64,000 nt of DNA from Effrenium voratum (GCA_963377175.1 CAUJNA010001768.1:256001-320000); one strand, 5' to 3'; positions 13,116-26,380 are shown, counted from the stretch's first letter. Translations and numbers: made by a program. Notes: generated by a model not told the origin, from the sequence alone.

Positions 13116-13148
13116 TCTCTCATTGATCAAGCGAGCGGCTGTCTCCTC
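13112..13148 (-). CDS. Candidate 3' exon of the dioxygenase gene
   Basis: A 12-codon open block after acceptor GGCAAG|GAG reading EETAARLINERL plus one base, ending exactly where the family A element begins. Its phase (0) accepts the upstream exon at 16,380-16,496. Removing the element as an intron continues the helix-like sequence into GEQ. Gene assignment is by strand, order and phase only. Confidence 0.35.
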
Positions 13149-13993
13149 CTTGCCCCAAGCCGAGCCAGCCAAAAGCACAAGCCATTGAGACCTCGTATTC
13201 ATACAGTCGATCATCAGTGACCATAGTTCAAACAATTGAATGAGCGCCAATCGACTGCACAAACACACACACACACATACATACATTGTGCTTTCTGAGA
13301 CTGAATGGTCCTCCAAGGGAAAGACTCTGGATTCAATGCCTAAACGCCCATGAGCACAGAACACGGGCACTGGAAAGGTGTAAAGCTTCAAGCAAGCAAC
13401 TGCCAGCGTGAATGCATCATGCAAACAGCAACTGCCCAATTGAAAGCAACCAAGCTGCACCAAACTCATACCAAGGAAACAAAGCAACTGCCGCCAAGCA
13501 TGCTCTTGCACGACAAAGTGCTTCCCCATCACGGTGTCTTTTCTTGAGCGTATTGGAGGTTGCCCAAAGGGACACCAAACAAAAACCTCCCATTCATGGG
13601 CCGCCGTATTAAAATAAACCGCCATCCAAAAACATGCAACATCCCCGGTTCACTAGAACTTGTGCCCTCGCCTCTCACAGAGCTTGCACCACTTCCTCCC
13701 TCAGCAGCTGCAGCATCTGCGACACCTCTCTGCAATTGGTAGGAGTCAGTGCACATGAAGCCTTTGGCGCACATCAGACAAATGTGGCTTGTCTACTCTT
13801 TTTAGGGCTTCTTGAGAAAAACTACAGCCAAGTGAGTCTAATGGTTGACACTTCCACAGATATCTGTTGGCGTGCTTGTGCCACACCAGGCGCACGTGAG
13901 ATGCTCAGGGTGATGTGGGGGACATGCATGCTGCAAGAAGCCAAGTTTCGGGGTTGGTCAGGCTGGGGAAACTCAAGCGATTGAAGCAAACAT

Positions 13994-14145
13994 GGTAGGT
14001 GGGTAGGTGAATAGGTAGGTGGGTAGGTGAATAGGTAGGTGGGTAGGTAGATGGGTAGGTGGGTAGGTGGGTAGGTAGGTGGGTAGGTAGGTGGGTAGGT
14101 AGGTTTGTTGATGAATAGGTCGGTCGGTCGGTCGGTCGGTCGGTT
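13994..14145. repeat. (GGTA/GGTG)n then (GGTC)n tetranucleotide array
   Basis: Tetranucleotide repeat of GTAGGTGGGTAGGT type ending in GGTCGGTCGGTCGGTC. Neighbouring sequence (14.2-16.3 kb) shows no supported gene. Confidence 0.9.
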
Positions 14146-16379
14146 CGTGGTTACGGGGTTGTTCCGCGCGGGGATTCGTAACAGTTTCATTTTATGTTCT
14201 ACGTATTGTTCCTCTCACAGATGCCAAGATATGCGTTGCAACTGTTGGGGATGATTGCATCTTGTGCCGCGATGAGAAAGGGAGTCCTCAGTCGATGGAT
14301 TGGTTCGCAATTGTGACTTATGTCAGGTTGGTGACTTGTTGGAAAATACCCCCAGACCCTCGATTCGGAGAACTATTCATTTAATTGTTTTGAACAAGAC
14401 GGCCACTCTTTTCGCTTTTTTAGGGGGTACCTTGTCACGATTAGTACCAAGATGTGTAAGGCAGACGCCTGACCAAACATGGGGTTGCTAGGGTCTGCGT
14501 ATTGTTCTGCTGGTTTTGTTCGCTTTTGGGCGTTTGTGTTGCATTTTCGCTGGATGTCATGCCCCTTTCAAGTTGGCTTGGTTCAGGACAGTAATCAAAG
14601 GGAGATGTTTAAAGCAGCCCAGCTGGAAAACCTAAGAGGTACTTTGCAAGTTGATTTACTAGAAAGGGGCCCTGTCTGGGCTTGAGCCTACCCAAAGATT
14701 CCAACAATAGCGAGCCCCGACCAGGCGGGGACCCTGCCTCTCCACGGTCCGCCTGACGCTTGGGGTTGCTGTTGCGCCAAAGCTCCGGCTGCGCATTGAG
14801 CCAGGCAGCCTCCTATCGCGAGGCTCTAGTTCAAAGAACCCAACGCTCAAATGGCAGGGCTAAGCAAGAGGCTCCTATTTCAACTATCATAATAAGGGCT
14901 TGTTTAATTGTGCGATTTTGCGAGGAGGAACACATATCTGATCAAACAAGATTGATGACTTCCTCACCAAATCCCAAACAATTCAATGGATTGGAAACAA
15001 GCGCAACGCAGGGGAGAGCCACTCAGCTCAGTGTGGAATAACAGGTTCCTTACCATCAGCATGCTCATGATAGGCGGTTATTGGTGGCTCGGAGGTTGGA
15101 GGGTGCGCTCGCAATGAGTTCCAACAAAACCCAAAGGTGCAAATCCCCAAGTCATGAATGCAAGCCCACAATGAAAGATGACTTAAATCCAGGCCCTCCC
15201 AAGAAATTTGCGGCATCCTTCCGTAATGCACAGCATTTCCTCCGCGAAGACCACTTGCTTGAGATATGAGATGATATACGGTTCCTTGGCCTGTGTGTGA
15301 ATCTTTGCGAACACAGTTCTGAAGTTCTGCAATCAAGGCTGATGAATTGCATTGCAGTTGGCAAGAACCGAGCTCAAACTTGGGGCCAATTCGTCTGTGA
15401 GGCACTTGGCAGTTTGATGCCTGCGGCCATGCTCGGCAACATGGGTAACCACCAAGGAACAGAGCTAGAGCCAGTCGGTTGGGATGGCAAAACAGTCTGC
15501 ACTGCATAACATGCCCGAGCATGCTCCCTCAAACAGTCGCCAACCCAACATAGATTGCTCATTGATATAATAGACATGCATCATCGTCTGCTGGTTTGCT
15601 GGTCAACCCTGTACAGCTGTCATTATCTTTCTATGAATGGGTTCAAGAAATCCACACATTCGGAAACACATAACACAAGAACAAACCTTCCAGAACCTTT
15701 GATTGTTTCATTCAAAGCACTCGTCAGCCGACAGAACAGCAGAGTTTGGCTATTCCTTGTATCATGTCATTCATCATCATACTCCAGGGATCGCCCAGCG
15801 TTTTGGGAGCAACATCTGTGATCAAATCCGAGTTCAATTTGTACCCTGCAACAACATCCTCATTGTAGTTTGAGTCACAGATAAGATGCAACATGTACAC
15901 AAACTCTTTGTCTAGAAATTCTACAATAATTCCAAACCCCAACTAAGGAATCCTCAAGAAGAGGACCTTCATCATGGTGAGCTCGCTTTATCCCCAGGTG
16001 AGCTCGCCATGAAAGAGACAGCCTGCATCCGAATGATTTCTCCAAGTCACTTAGAGACAAGCGTAAGGGCGCCTTTTACCCTCTGGTCACATAGACATAA
16101 AACCGGTAAAAGCCATTGCTTGCCCAGCAAAGGGCGCAATTTGCAGGGGTACAGGGCATCCTTATCACGTGCCGCATTTGTTCCCACCAAACAGCTGAAA
16201 CTGGCAGTCAGGTAGCAGGCTCACCAAGCTTACTGGTGAAACCCTTTCAAAAGGAGATCTCCGGAGTCGAAGTCCTCTTTCAAACCGTAGGTTGCTCAAG
16301 ATAGGCAACCCTAAACATGATTCTCCCCATCTTGGGAGAGTACCGCCCCACCCAAAACAACCAACACCACTTGGCTCAC

Positions 16380-16496
16380 CGTGGGCTTCACCCGAACTTC
16401 TGGCTTCGGTGTGTCCTGGCCCGGCTTCACCCCATAGGGCACCAAAGACGCCCGCAGCGACGGCCAGCCCTCCGCCCAGGCGGACACCGATGGGGC
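16380..16496 (-). CDS. 2OG-Fe(II) dioxygenase (PhyH-like), exon 11 of those seen
   Basis: A 39-codon exon between acceptor GGTTTAG|GCC and donor ACG|GTGAGC, phase 0 at both ends. It reads APSVSAWAEGWPSLRASLVP then YGVKPGQD and a Pro/Lys/Val-rich tail. It follows the double-stranded beta-helix core and matches the loose 'lP..l.P..vkpg' C-terminal segment of these proteins. The protein C-terminus is not resolved. Confidence 0.5.
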
Positions 16497-17430
16497 CTAA
16501 ACCAGAAACGGCTCGAAAAGCCGGTGACGAGCGCGCCAAAACGAAAACACATCCCGGGGGGGGGGGTGGTCAAAATGACAACCCGATTTGAGCCTCCCTT
16601 GACTTGCCCTAGAGTTCCCGTTTGAAACATGGGCAACAATAGGGTCATGTGTTTTTCGCAACGCCCAGAACCCCTTGGAGTATTTTTTGAAAGGATGTCA
16701 GGAGGAGCCAACTCTCTGGAAGGGTCTGCAGTGACCAGCCTAGGGTGAAATTGTGCACTGGTGGTAACCTTCAAAAACTTCGGAAGCGTGAACAGTGTCC
16801 TTCGATCATGTAGCAACCCTGAATTTGCATAGGGCGTGAACCGTCGAAGTCTGCGGGGGTGCACCTCAGACTGAAGTGAGGATGTCAATTTTGAAAGATC
16901 TCAGAACCTAAAGGGGATTCGATCTCTTCCGAATGGACACTTCATGGCCTTGTTTTCAAATGAATCAAGGGGTCCCCAATTGTCGCGCACAGCTGTCTCT
17001 AATGGAGCACCCATGTGCGTCAATCAGGGCCAGAGTGACAGGCAAGGGACCATGACAGCTGATCCTTCTGGAACACTTCCGGCCGGAAGTGTGCCCTTCA
17101 ATCCTCAAGGTAACTTCCCTTTTGGCAACCAAAAGGGGACGTTGAAACCACCCGAAAAGGGAACTGAGTATCGCTTTGGCACGGACCCTTGTTGGTTACC
17201 AGGTTTGCGTGTCCCCGATTGGTTTCTGGTTGTAGCATTGTTTGGTCTATGTGTTCGTTTTTTTTCAGGGTACCCCCTTTTCGTTTGTCTTGAAGGGAAA
17301 CCGAAAGGAAAGCCACCTCCATTCTTGGGGTTACCCCATTTCGAGTGACACACCCAATAGGACTTCGGCAACAAATTGGGGCCGCCAAAGCGAGCCAACG
17401 CCAAGCGGCCTCCTTGGCCATCCCATGCAC

Positions 17431-17502
17431 TCGGCCCTCACTGCTCGAGTGGGAGGAGGGGGTGCCCGTGCAGCACATCCACAGCTTCCGGCGAAGGGCG
17501 TC
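17431..17502 (-). CDS. 2OG-Fe(II) dioxygenase (PhyH-like), exon 10 of those seen
   Basis: A 24-codon exon: acceptor CACTAG|GAC, donor CGA|GTGCAT. It reads DALRRKLWMCCTGTPSSH then SSSEGR, matching the 'ALrrKl....G.pSsHw...G' block after the catalytic core in algal PhyH-like proteins. It joins in phase 0 to RREERT of the exon at 27,242-27,351. Confidence 0.6.
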
Positions 17503-18199
17503 CTAGTGGGGCTGAAACAGTTGAGGTTGCAAACCAGAACCTGGACGTTCATTTAGCCTGGGCTCCTTCAAAGGAAAACCCGAAACCGACATCAGGTCGC
17601 TTCTGGTGTTTTTCAACAAGGGGCCCAACCCAGGTGCAAACCTTCGCTCTTCTGCTTTGGGTTCACTCCGCAAAAGGAGAGCCTCAGGACCCAGGAGTTG
17701 TCCTTGAGTAAAGAAGTCCGGGGAGTCGGGAGGCAAGTTCCCTGAACCCAACCACAACATTGCGTCCATTGAAGAGCTGAAGAACCACTGAAACAGAGAA
17801 AAAACCTGCCAGCCGCAAAATGAACGTTAGGAGGAAGCGAAAGCAAGCCAGCGAGCCGGAGAAGCAGAAGGAAGGACAAAGAAAACAGTGAGCGCGCACA
17901 CATCATGGGCCGAAAGCTGCGAGCATTCGAGGCAGCGTCAAGCGAACGTTATTAGACCCCCCCCCTCCCCGAAATCACAAGTGATGACAGTTTCACGGTG
18001 GCGAACCAGCCGCTCTCCAGGAACTAAGAGCGCCCGAAAAACCGCAGCACAATTTGGTTTTCCAAATGCCTGGCTCCCTTTTGGTCTTTCTTGTTCTGGT
18101 AGATGGCCCCAGAAAGAGCGAACGGGAACGCAACTTGATCCCATTCAAATAAATCAATATATATATATATATATATATGTTCCAGGCCGTGGACCTCCC

Positions 18200-18565
18200 T
18201 TTTTGGTGGGGGTGGGGTGGGGGGGTGGGGGGGTTTGGGGTGGGTATAGGGCTGGTTTAGGGTTGGCTTGTTTAGGGTTGGCTTAGGGCTGGGTTTAGGT
18301 TTGGGGTAGGAAAAGGGTTCAGCGTTGTTACGCGTTGGGTTGGTTTACAGGTCCCCCCTCCAGATGGGGTAAGGGTTTGGGTTGGGTGGTTGGCTTGGGT
18401 TTGTTTAGGGTTGGTTTGGGGTGTTGGTTTGGGGTTGGCTTGGTTGTTTTAGGGTTGGTTTAGGGCTGGCTTAAGTTTAGCTACAGTGAGTTTAGGGTGG
18501 GTCAGGGTGCGTTTAAGGCTGATTTAGGGTTGGTTCAGGGTTAGGGTGAAGTGTTAGCGGTGTAG
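18200..18565 (+). repeat. Degenerate telomere-like TTTAGGGTTGG tract
   Basis: A G/T-rich stretch of repeated TTTAGGG, TTAGGG, GGGTTGG and GGCTTAGGG variants. It resembles decayed plant/alveolate-type (TTTAGGG) telomeric repeats inside the chromosome. No gene seen. Confidence 0.7.
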
Positions 18566-18734
18566 GAATGGTTTAAGGTTGGGTTTTGGGGTTGGTTGCG
18601 GGTTGAGTTGTCCTACGTGTCGGGATGCAAGGCTGCGAGTTCAGTCTAAGGACCGAAGCAGCGGGGTGTGGGGCTCGGGGCTCGGGGTTGGGCGGGGGGG
18701 GGGGGACCCTGTGGCAGATATCAAGTGTTATTGT

Positions 18735-19870
18735 TACAAGGACACGTTGGCAGATGGAACGCTTAAACCATATGTCACACGAGGTGCTGTCTTGGTGTTC
18801 AGCAGGCCAAGTAGCTAGTTTTGTTGCAAGCTAACATTGGCATATGAAATGTCCAAAGCACATGCCCAAGCATGCTGCGACGGCAGTCATACAACAAGTT
18901 CATTGCAGATTGGCAGATGGACGTCTCAAGCCAAAGGCCAACGACATGTCGGATGGCACTCAATTAATTGCATTTCCAGACTGGCAGACGGAATGCTTAA
19001 GCCAGACGCAAACATGTGATACAATGGCATTTGTGCAGCAAATTTGCTTGCCTTTGTAGAAAGCGCAGATGGACAGATAGTATGCCCAAACAAAATATCA
19101 CCACGTGCTGCAACGCTGTCTGGCTTACAAAAGGGTTGGGTTGCATTGCAAGCTAAGATTGGCAACTGGAATGCCGAACGCAGATGCGCAAACATGCTGC
19201 GATGGCATTCAAACAACAGATTGATTCATTGCAAACCCACATTGGCAGATGGACCGCTGAAACCAGGCGCCAAGCACACGTCAGGATAGCATTACATCAG
19301 CAAAAGTGTTGGCGCCGTGACACACCTAGATTTGCAGATGGGATGTTCAAGGATGCCAACATGTGGTACAATCGCATGCGTCCAACAAAGTTGCCTGCCT
19401 TCTTTGATCCCACAGATATTCAATCATGATGTCAAGGCCATATGCCACCAAGTGCTGCAAAGTTGTTGGGTTGCATTGCAGGCTAAGATTCGCAAATGGC
19501 CTAAAACAATTACGATGGCATACAAACAACGTTCCCATTGCAAACTCAGGTTGGCCGCAACGGCCAAGAGCCAAGAAAATCCTCCAACCAAGTGGTTCGT
19601 TGAAGACATGGCACGCGCAGAATTGCAAATAGACGCAGACATGTGTGACAATGGCATGCGCCCTACAAAGTCGCGTGCCTTCCTTGCAATAGCAGATAGC
19701 AGAAAGAACGCCAAACACGCGTCACCAAGTGTTGTGTTGCCGTGCGGTCTGTAAAGTCGCTGGGTTGGGTTGTAAGCTAAGATTTGCAGACGGAGTGCCC
19801 GAAGCAGACGCCCAAATATGTTGCAACGCCACTCGCTCATTGCACGCTCAAATTGGCAGAAAGCCCGTTG
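18735..19870 (+). repeat. Degenerate minisatellite, unit about 70-110 bp
   Basis: About a dozen diverged units, each starting near (A/C)TTGGCAGATGGAATGC and containing CAAACATG, ATGGCAT and CAACAAGTTG. The spacing is irregular and the translation is closed in all frames. Confidence 0.7.
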
Positions 19871-20199
19871 AAACTACGCACCAACAAAAAGTCGAGATGG
19901 TAGCCAAACAAACAATTTGTTAGCTTCGTGGCAGGCAGGAGGATCGCACGGTGTCCCGCCTTTGCCAACCGAACCGCCTCTAGGCTCGCAATGGCTGGTG
20001 TTGCTTGCGCATGGGGACGTACGCCTCTTCTCCTAAGCCTTGGAAAGCAATTGGAGCTGTTTCTGAACATGCCAGTACGAGAAGACCCAAGCTTTAGCAA
20101 CCAGTATCAGTTAGTTCTAGACGCAGCAGTAGTTCAAGCTACGCGTGCCCACCCCTTGCTTGACAGAAGGCATCCTCAGTGAAGTCATGAATAAACCAC

Positions 20200-22100
20200 C
20201 GCCGTGCTCGTGTCGTGTTCACTGAGGCAGCGGCAAGCCTGACTCAACTCACCAGTGTAGCGCGTCTCTTCTCCCAAGCCTTGCTGCGTGTGGAAGCAAA
20301 ACAAGCTAGACATAGCCTGTTCGTGCCTTTGAGCACAACCTTTGGCAACTTTCTCGCTCTGCAAACTGAGATCACGGCCAAGCCCTACAATCTGCAGCCG
20401 GGCGGGGCACGGGCGTAGGAATCCTGAACTCCACCTCGGGGTGGAAAGTTGAAAGCAGACACGTTGAAAAGGTAACTACGACGGATGAGCGCCTGAATGA
20501 GATTCAACAACTGATCCACTTGGAAGACTCAGCATGCCAGACCCGTGATCTTTAAAGCAGGTTTGGTGTGATCAAAGGCCTTGTGCGACGAACGGCGTGC
20601 TGAGTTCAAGGCTTTGCTTTGCTACAAATGAAAGGGGCCGAGTCGGCATTCGGAGTGCGCTGTCTCAATTGTAGCCGCGACACTATCTTCATCTTCTGTG
20701 ATGTCTGCCCAGGGTTTGCGGCCAGACATAACACGAAGGACAGAAAGGCACGGAGCAAAACCAACTAAGTTTCAGCAACATTGCAGAGCTTTCGTGAGCC
20801 TCCGCCTTTGAGCAAAAAAAGCTGGCGGCGGCGAACTAAAAAGCAAAGCTTCCATCGTAGAGAAACTCCCCCGCGCATGAGAAGTCACCTTGGACCAAGC
20901 TGCGTGCAAGCTGAGCACTCTTGCGTGCATGATTCAGAGCAGGATGCTCGCGCTGCAAATCTCATCTGACTCTTCTTCCTCCAGAACTGCCCCTCACATA
21001 ATCCATTGAAAACGGAGCGCCTTGTGCGAAAGGCCTCCGCGTCTTTTGGCTTGCTCCTCTGGTCGCCCTTTTCGGCAGCGGGCAGCGGTGGGGAAACAAC
21101 CTGCTGCTCAGACCCTCCGAACACGACCCCTCCCCTTTTCCGGCACATGTCATGGCGACACTGTTGAAGCTGGCGCTCCAAGGGAGCGCACGCCTGTTGT
21201 ATTGATCCTGGCCTTTGAACCCACTTACCTTCCCCCGCTTGAAGCTTTAATCTCTGAAGGCCAACTGGTGGACCTGCACCAAGATTGGCATGTTATACGA
21301 AGGTCCTAGAAGGATAGCACACTTGCAGCCCAAGGTGCTAGGAAGATCGCAAGCAAAAGTGCACTGCCATAGCTGAAGCTGTGTAGCTGCAGACGACAAG
21401 GTAGAATTTTGTAGGGAAACTAAATACATTGCTTCATGCAACTGGCGCAAGTAGTAGCACGTTTGCATACGCACGTTCAATCTCCTTTCGTTTCTTTTCT
21501 TTGCGCATGATGATGCCTTCGAAGTTTGATGTTCGGCAGTCAAGAATTTGTTCGACGTTCACAGCAGAAAAGGATTACATCTGCTGCGCGCTACACGAGC
21601 TGCAAACAAGTCCCAAAGATCCCAAAATCAACTACTGCAGATCCACGTGGCGCGTGCCAGACTGCTAGACTTGGGCATGCGTGCGCACCGGCCTGCTTCC
21701 AACTTGGCCCCAGGCAGGACGCAGAAGCTCAATGCTGTGGGTCTGGGCGAGGCGGGGCGAGGCGGCTGCATGTGCAGGCTATGTGTGTTGTACGCTTTTT
21801 GGGAAGCCTTTTGCCCAAAATGCTTTGCGTGACATAAATGCTGCAGGAACTGTGCTAAAGTGGTCAAGAACTCGACGCTCTGAGAAGAAAGCAATGCTTG
21901 TTTGGCACGAGAGCTCCTGCTTCAGCTGCGCCAAGTGGTGAGAGCCTTGTTCCGCTGCATTTTGGCCCGCATAAGCATGGATGAGCATAAACAAAAAAAG
22001 AAAGTTATTCAGTCAGAGCACCCAAAAAACAGACACGGCAAAACAGTATTTAATCAAACAGAGACAATGCGAACACTTCGCACGGTGATGGTTCATTCAT
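20200..22100. other. Host non-coding stretch
   Basis: Mixed-composition sequence without recognisable exons, repeats or RNA genes. Confidence 0.4.
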
Positions 22101-22349
22101 TGCTTCACTGAGGATGCCTTCTGTCAAGCAAGGGGTGGGCACGCGTAGCTTGAACTGATGCGTCTAGAATTGATATTGGTTGCTAAAGCTTGGGTCTTCT
22201 TGTGCTCGGAGTGCGCAAACTTCAGACCCAGCTTGGCTTTGAGAACGCCTGGCATAAGGACATGGGCGCTTTGTCCGAACAGAAGGAAAATGCAAATGTG
22301 GGAACATCTAGTCTTGCAGTCCCTGGCCACTAAAGCACTCAAACGACAC

Positions 22350-22690
22350 GATTCTTTTCCGTGCTCACGCCTTTGGCTTCGCCCCCCCTCCGGGTCGCCT
22401 TTTTGCCGACCGGGGCAGTCCGGCTTGTGCTCATACGCGTTCTTTTTGCCGGTGTGCAGCTTCTTGACCTTGTTGGACTTCCATCGGCACGCAGGGCACG
22501 CTTTGTGGGAAGACGATGAGGAAGAAGATGAGGCGGAAGATGAAGAGCTCCAAGACGAAGAGAAGTCACTTTGCGGCACTTGGCCTTGACCTTGGCCATC
22601 GCCTTAGCGAGCCGGATCTGTGCCATCTCCAAGCGATGCTTAGCCACCGCGGCTTGGTGCTCCAGCATCTCCACCTCCATGGCTGCAAAG
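22350..22690 (-). other. Exon-like block with Ser-rich and CPAC segments
   Basis: On the minus strand, one frame encodes a charged helix (MEVEMLEHQAAVAKHRLEMA...), and an adjacent but different frame encodes a poly-Ser linker then ACPACRWKSNKVKKLHTG and a Cys/His-containing tail. The frames do not join without a splice or a frameshift. It lies in the intron between the dioxygenase exons at 27.3 and 17.4 kb, so it may be a nested gene or a transposon remnant. Not recognised. Confidence 0.25.
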
Positions 22691-23039
22691 GAGAAAGACG
22701 AAGAAACAGTGCAGGAGAAGCTAGCTTCAAAGGAAAGGCTGCGAGTGCGGGCATGGAGGTCATTTGGCAAGGCATCACACGCAGCGTGCTAGCTGGCAAG
22801 CAGACATAAGCATGCCAGGCAAACACGGAGAGCCAGACAGGAGAGGTGTCCACGGGCGGAAGTGCGACATGTGCCCACGGTCGGCTTTCCTCGTGCAATG
22901 GTGAGATGGTACAAGGTTCCAACTGTTTCCTAACCATGCATTCTACAGCTAGACCATTCTCCTGAAATGAAGTTCTCACGGTAAATAGTTCGAGCGAAAA
23001 GGTGCAGCCTGACAAAGATGATGCGCTGAATAAGGAGCA

Positions 23040-24290
23040 GCCAGAATTCGGGCCATTCAGAGCCCCAGGATAAGGACCGCAATAAGGAAAACCAACAGTC
23101 AGGATAAAAAGGTGGCCTGGATAAAGGCCTTTCCTGGAAGAGGAATAGCCCTGGATAAGACCAACACCAAAACAGAGATTGCCCAGGATAGGAGCCATTC
23201 AGAATTTTAGCTTTCCAGGATAAGCTTTCCAGGATAAGCGCCGGCAAGGTTTGAAAGGACTTTTTTAAGGACTATTACACGCTTGGCCAGACTCCAGTCG
23301 AAAGGTCAAGGATACCAATGCTCTAGAACACACGTCTTCACATGAAAGTTTTCCCTTGGGCCAAGACGGATCTTCTTTTTTGGCCGAGACGGTTCATTCC
23401 ACCTCCAGGTCAGCGCTCTCTAGGAATGTAAATCCTGGATAAGACACACCCTGTCCCAGGATAAGACCAACACACTCTGTCCCAGGATAAGGGCCTTTCC
23501 TGGAAGAGGGATGGCCCAGGATAAGACCAACGCCAAGACACAGATTGCCAAGGATAAGAGCTCTTCAGAATAAGGGTCTTGCAGGATAAGCTTTCCACGA
23601 TAAGCACCAGTACTGATTCAAAGGACAATATTGCCAGCAATATTACACGATTTGGCTTTGCCAGACTCCAATCAAAAGGTCAAGGATACAAATGCCCAAT
23701 GCCCTAGAGCACACGCCTTCACATGAAAATTGCAATCCTGGATAAGACGCATCATCTTCCAAGATGATGAGCCTTCCTAGAATAAGGATTATCACCAAGA
23801 CAGAATTTACCCACGATAAGGGCCCCTCAGATTACGGGTTCTCTTGGATAGAAGCATTCCAGGAAAGGAACACATGCTTTCAGAGAACAAAGCCATCCTG
23901 GATAAGACACTCTTTGGTTCAAGGGTCATAGCGTAGGACAAGCCCATCACATGTTAAATCTTGCTTAGGATAAGGGCCTTTCAGAGTAAGGGTTTTCCAC
24001 GATAGGCACCGTGAAGGATTCAAGGGCTAACCTGTTCTGGATTATTGTATACGTTACGTCTTAGACACATGCTTTCGCAGGATAAGGAAAATCATAGATA
24101 CTAATAGGGCACATCCCATGCCAGGATAGATGATTCGTCTGGAGCAAAGCTATCGCAGAATAAGACCAACATTAAGGCAACACTTGCACAGGATAAGGGC
24201 CCATCAGAATGAGGGCCTTCCGGGATAAGAGCTTTCCAGAACAAGCACCATGAAGGATAATCCGCTTGAGATAATGACATGCCTTGCCAC
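23040..24290 (+). repeat. Long-unit satellite with GGATAAG sub-repeats
   Basis: Roughly 330-bp units repeated about four times, each with several CCAGGATAAG / GGATAAGGGCCTTTC copies and a shared block around GCCAGACTCCA...AAGGTCAAGGATAC. Diverged and non-coding. Confidence 0.75.
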
Positions 24291-24349
24291 GATAAGAAGA
24301 CTGCAATCAAATCGTCACGGATTCTCATTAAAACCATGTAACTTTATGA

Positions 24350-24830
24350 GCATCATGTTAATCATCGTTGTCATCATCATGTTCATCATCATTCTCCTCA
24401 CCAGTTGTATCATCATGAATTTCTTCATCATTTTCATCATCATTATCATCATCATCATCATTTTCATCCTCATTACTATCAACATCGCTTTCATCATCGT
24501 GTTCATCATCATCATTACTATTTTTTCCATCATGTTCATCGGCATTTTCATCATCGTTTTCATCATCATTGTCATCATCATCATCATCATCATCGTTATC
24601 ATCATTATTATCATCATCATTTTCATCATTGTTTTCATCGTCATTGTCTTCATCATCATGTTCATCACCATCATTATCATCATCATGGTCATCATCACTT
24701 TCATCATCGGTTTCATCATCATGTTCATCATCATGTCCATCATCATGTTCATCTACATTGTTATCATCATCGTTTTCCTCATCATTTTCATCATCATCAT
24801 GTTCATCATCATGTCCATCATCACTAAATT
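24350..24830 (+). repeat. (TCA)n-type microsatellite with TTTTCATCATC interruptions
   Basis: About 480 bp of TCATCATCAT with regular TTTTCATC and TGTTCATC variants. Long open frames through it (Ile/Phe, His, Ser) are artefacts. Confidence 0.95.
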
Positions 24831-26170
24831 CCAGGAGTTTGCCTGATCCAGGACTATTTTAATATGAAAATCATTAAAAGACAATACATTCATTCAATTC
24901 ATTTGAATGAATTTAATGATTTAACTGTTTCAGACGGCCCAACACACTAAAATCATTAAATTCCAGGAGTTTGCCTGAGCCAGCACTATTTTAAATATTA
25001 AAACTGTCAAAATCATTTAAATCATTAAATTCATTACAATCATTTGAATGAATTTAATGACTTTACTGTTTCAGAAGGCCAAACATATTGAAATTATAAA
25101 AATTCATTAAAATCATTTAAATGGATGTCATGATTTTAATGTGTCAGACAGCCCAACACATTAAAATCATTAAATTCCAGGAGTTTGCCTGAGCCAGCAC
25201 TACTTTAATATTAAAACCATCAAAATCATTTAAATCATTAAATCCATTACAATCATTTGAATGAATTTAATGATTTTACTGTTTCAGAAGGCCAAACATA
25301 TTGAAATTATTAAATTCATTAAAATCATTTAAATGAACGTAATGATTTTAATGTTTTCGGCCGTCTGACACATTCAATTCATTAAAATCATAAATTCCAG
25401 GAGTTTGCCTGAGGCAAGACTATTTCAATATAAAACTCATTAAGCTTATTAAATTCATTGAAAACATTTGAATGCATTTAATGATTTTAATGATTTTAAG
25501 GTTTCTGGAGGCCAAACACTTTAAAAAATTCAAACCTTTAAAATCATTTAAATGAGTTTGATGATTTTGCTGTTTCAGAAGACCAACATCATTAAAATCA
25601 TTAAAATTAATTTCATGATTTAAATGTTTCAAAAGGCCCACAACATTAAGATCATTAAAATCAGTAGATTCCAGGAGTTTGCCTGAGGCAGGACTGGTTT
25701 AATATTAAAATCATGAAAACCAATAAATTCATTAAACCCATTTGAATGAATTTAATGATTTTAATGTTTCAGAAGTCCCAAACCAAAACGATAAAACCAT
25801 CAAAATCATTAAGATCATTTACATTAGCTTAATGACTCAGGTCGTTCAGAAGGCCAAACACAATAAAATCAGTGAATTCATTTAAAACAAATTTAAGGAT
25901 TTTAACGGTGCAGAAGGCCAAAAACATTGATATCATTTAATTCATTACAATCATTGATATGCTGTTGACGATTTAAATCATTTAAATGATTTTAATAATA
26001 AACTAATCCTGGCTCAAGCAAACTCCTGAAATTTAACGATGTTAATAAATCTAATGTGTCAGACGCGCAAAAACATTAAAATCGTTACGTTCATTTAGAA
26101 TATCTTAAATCATTTAATGTGTTTAATGTGTTTGGCCTTCTGAAACGTTAAATTCATTAAACTCATTTTC
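24827..26170 (+). repeat. AT-rich satellite with ATTCCAGGAGTTTGCCTGAG core
   Basis: AT-rich repeats of ATTAAAATCATTTAAATGA and TTTAATGATTTTAATG punctuated by the core TTCCAGGAGTTTGCCTGAG at about 24,829, 24,961, 25,175, 25,395 and 25,669, with an inverted copy near 26,010. Core spacing is 132-275 bp. The self-complementary AT segments can form hairpins. Confidence 0.8.
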
Positions 26171-26380
26171 ATATTCAGCACCCAAATCATTAAAAAATAA
26201 AATCAACCTCCTGCCCGTAAAATAGACCTAGTTTTTCCCTCTTACGGGGGGACCCTATGTTCGTGGGGGGGGGGTTGGTGGCCTGGGGACTGGAACAGAT
26301 ATGTATATATGTATATATGTACATATTTTTATATATATATATATATATATATACTTAATGTCCAAGTAGGATAAAACAAT

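Noticed and set aside
12888..13625. 245-residue minus-strand open frame
   Set aside because: It reads straight through a family A element and unrelated intron sequence; only short parts are exon-like.
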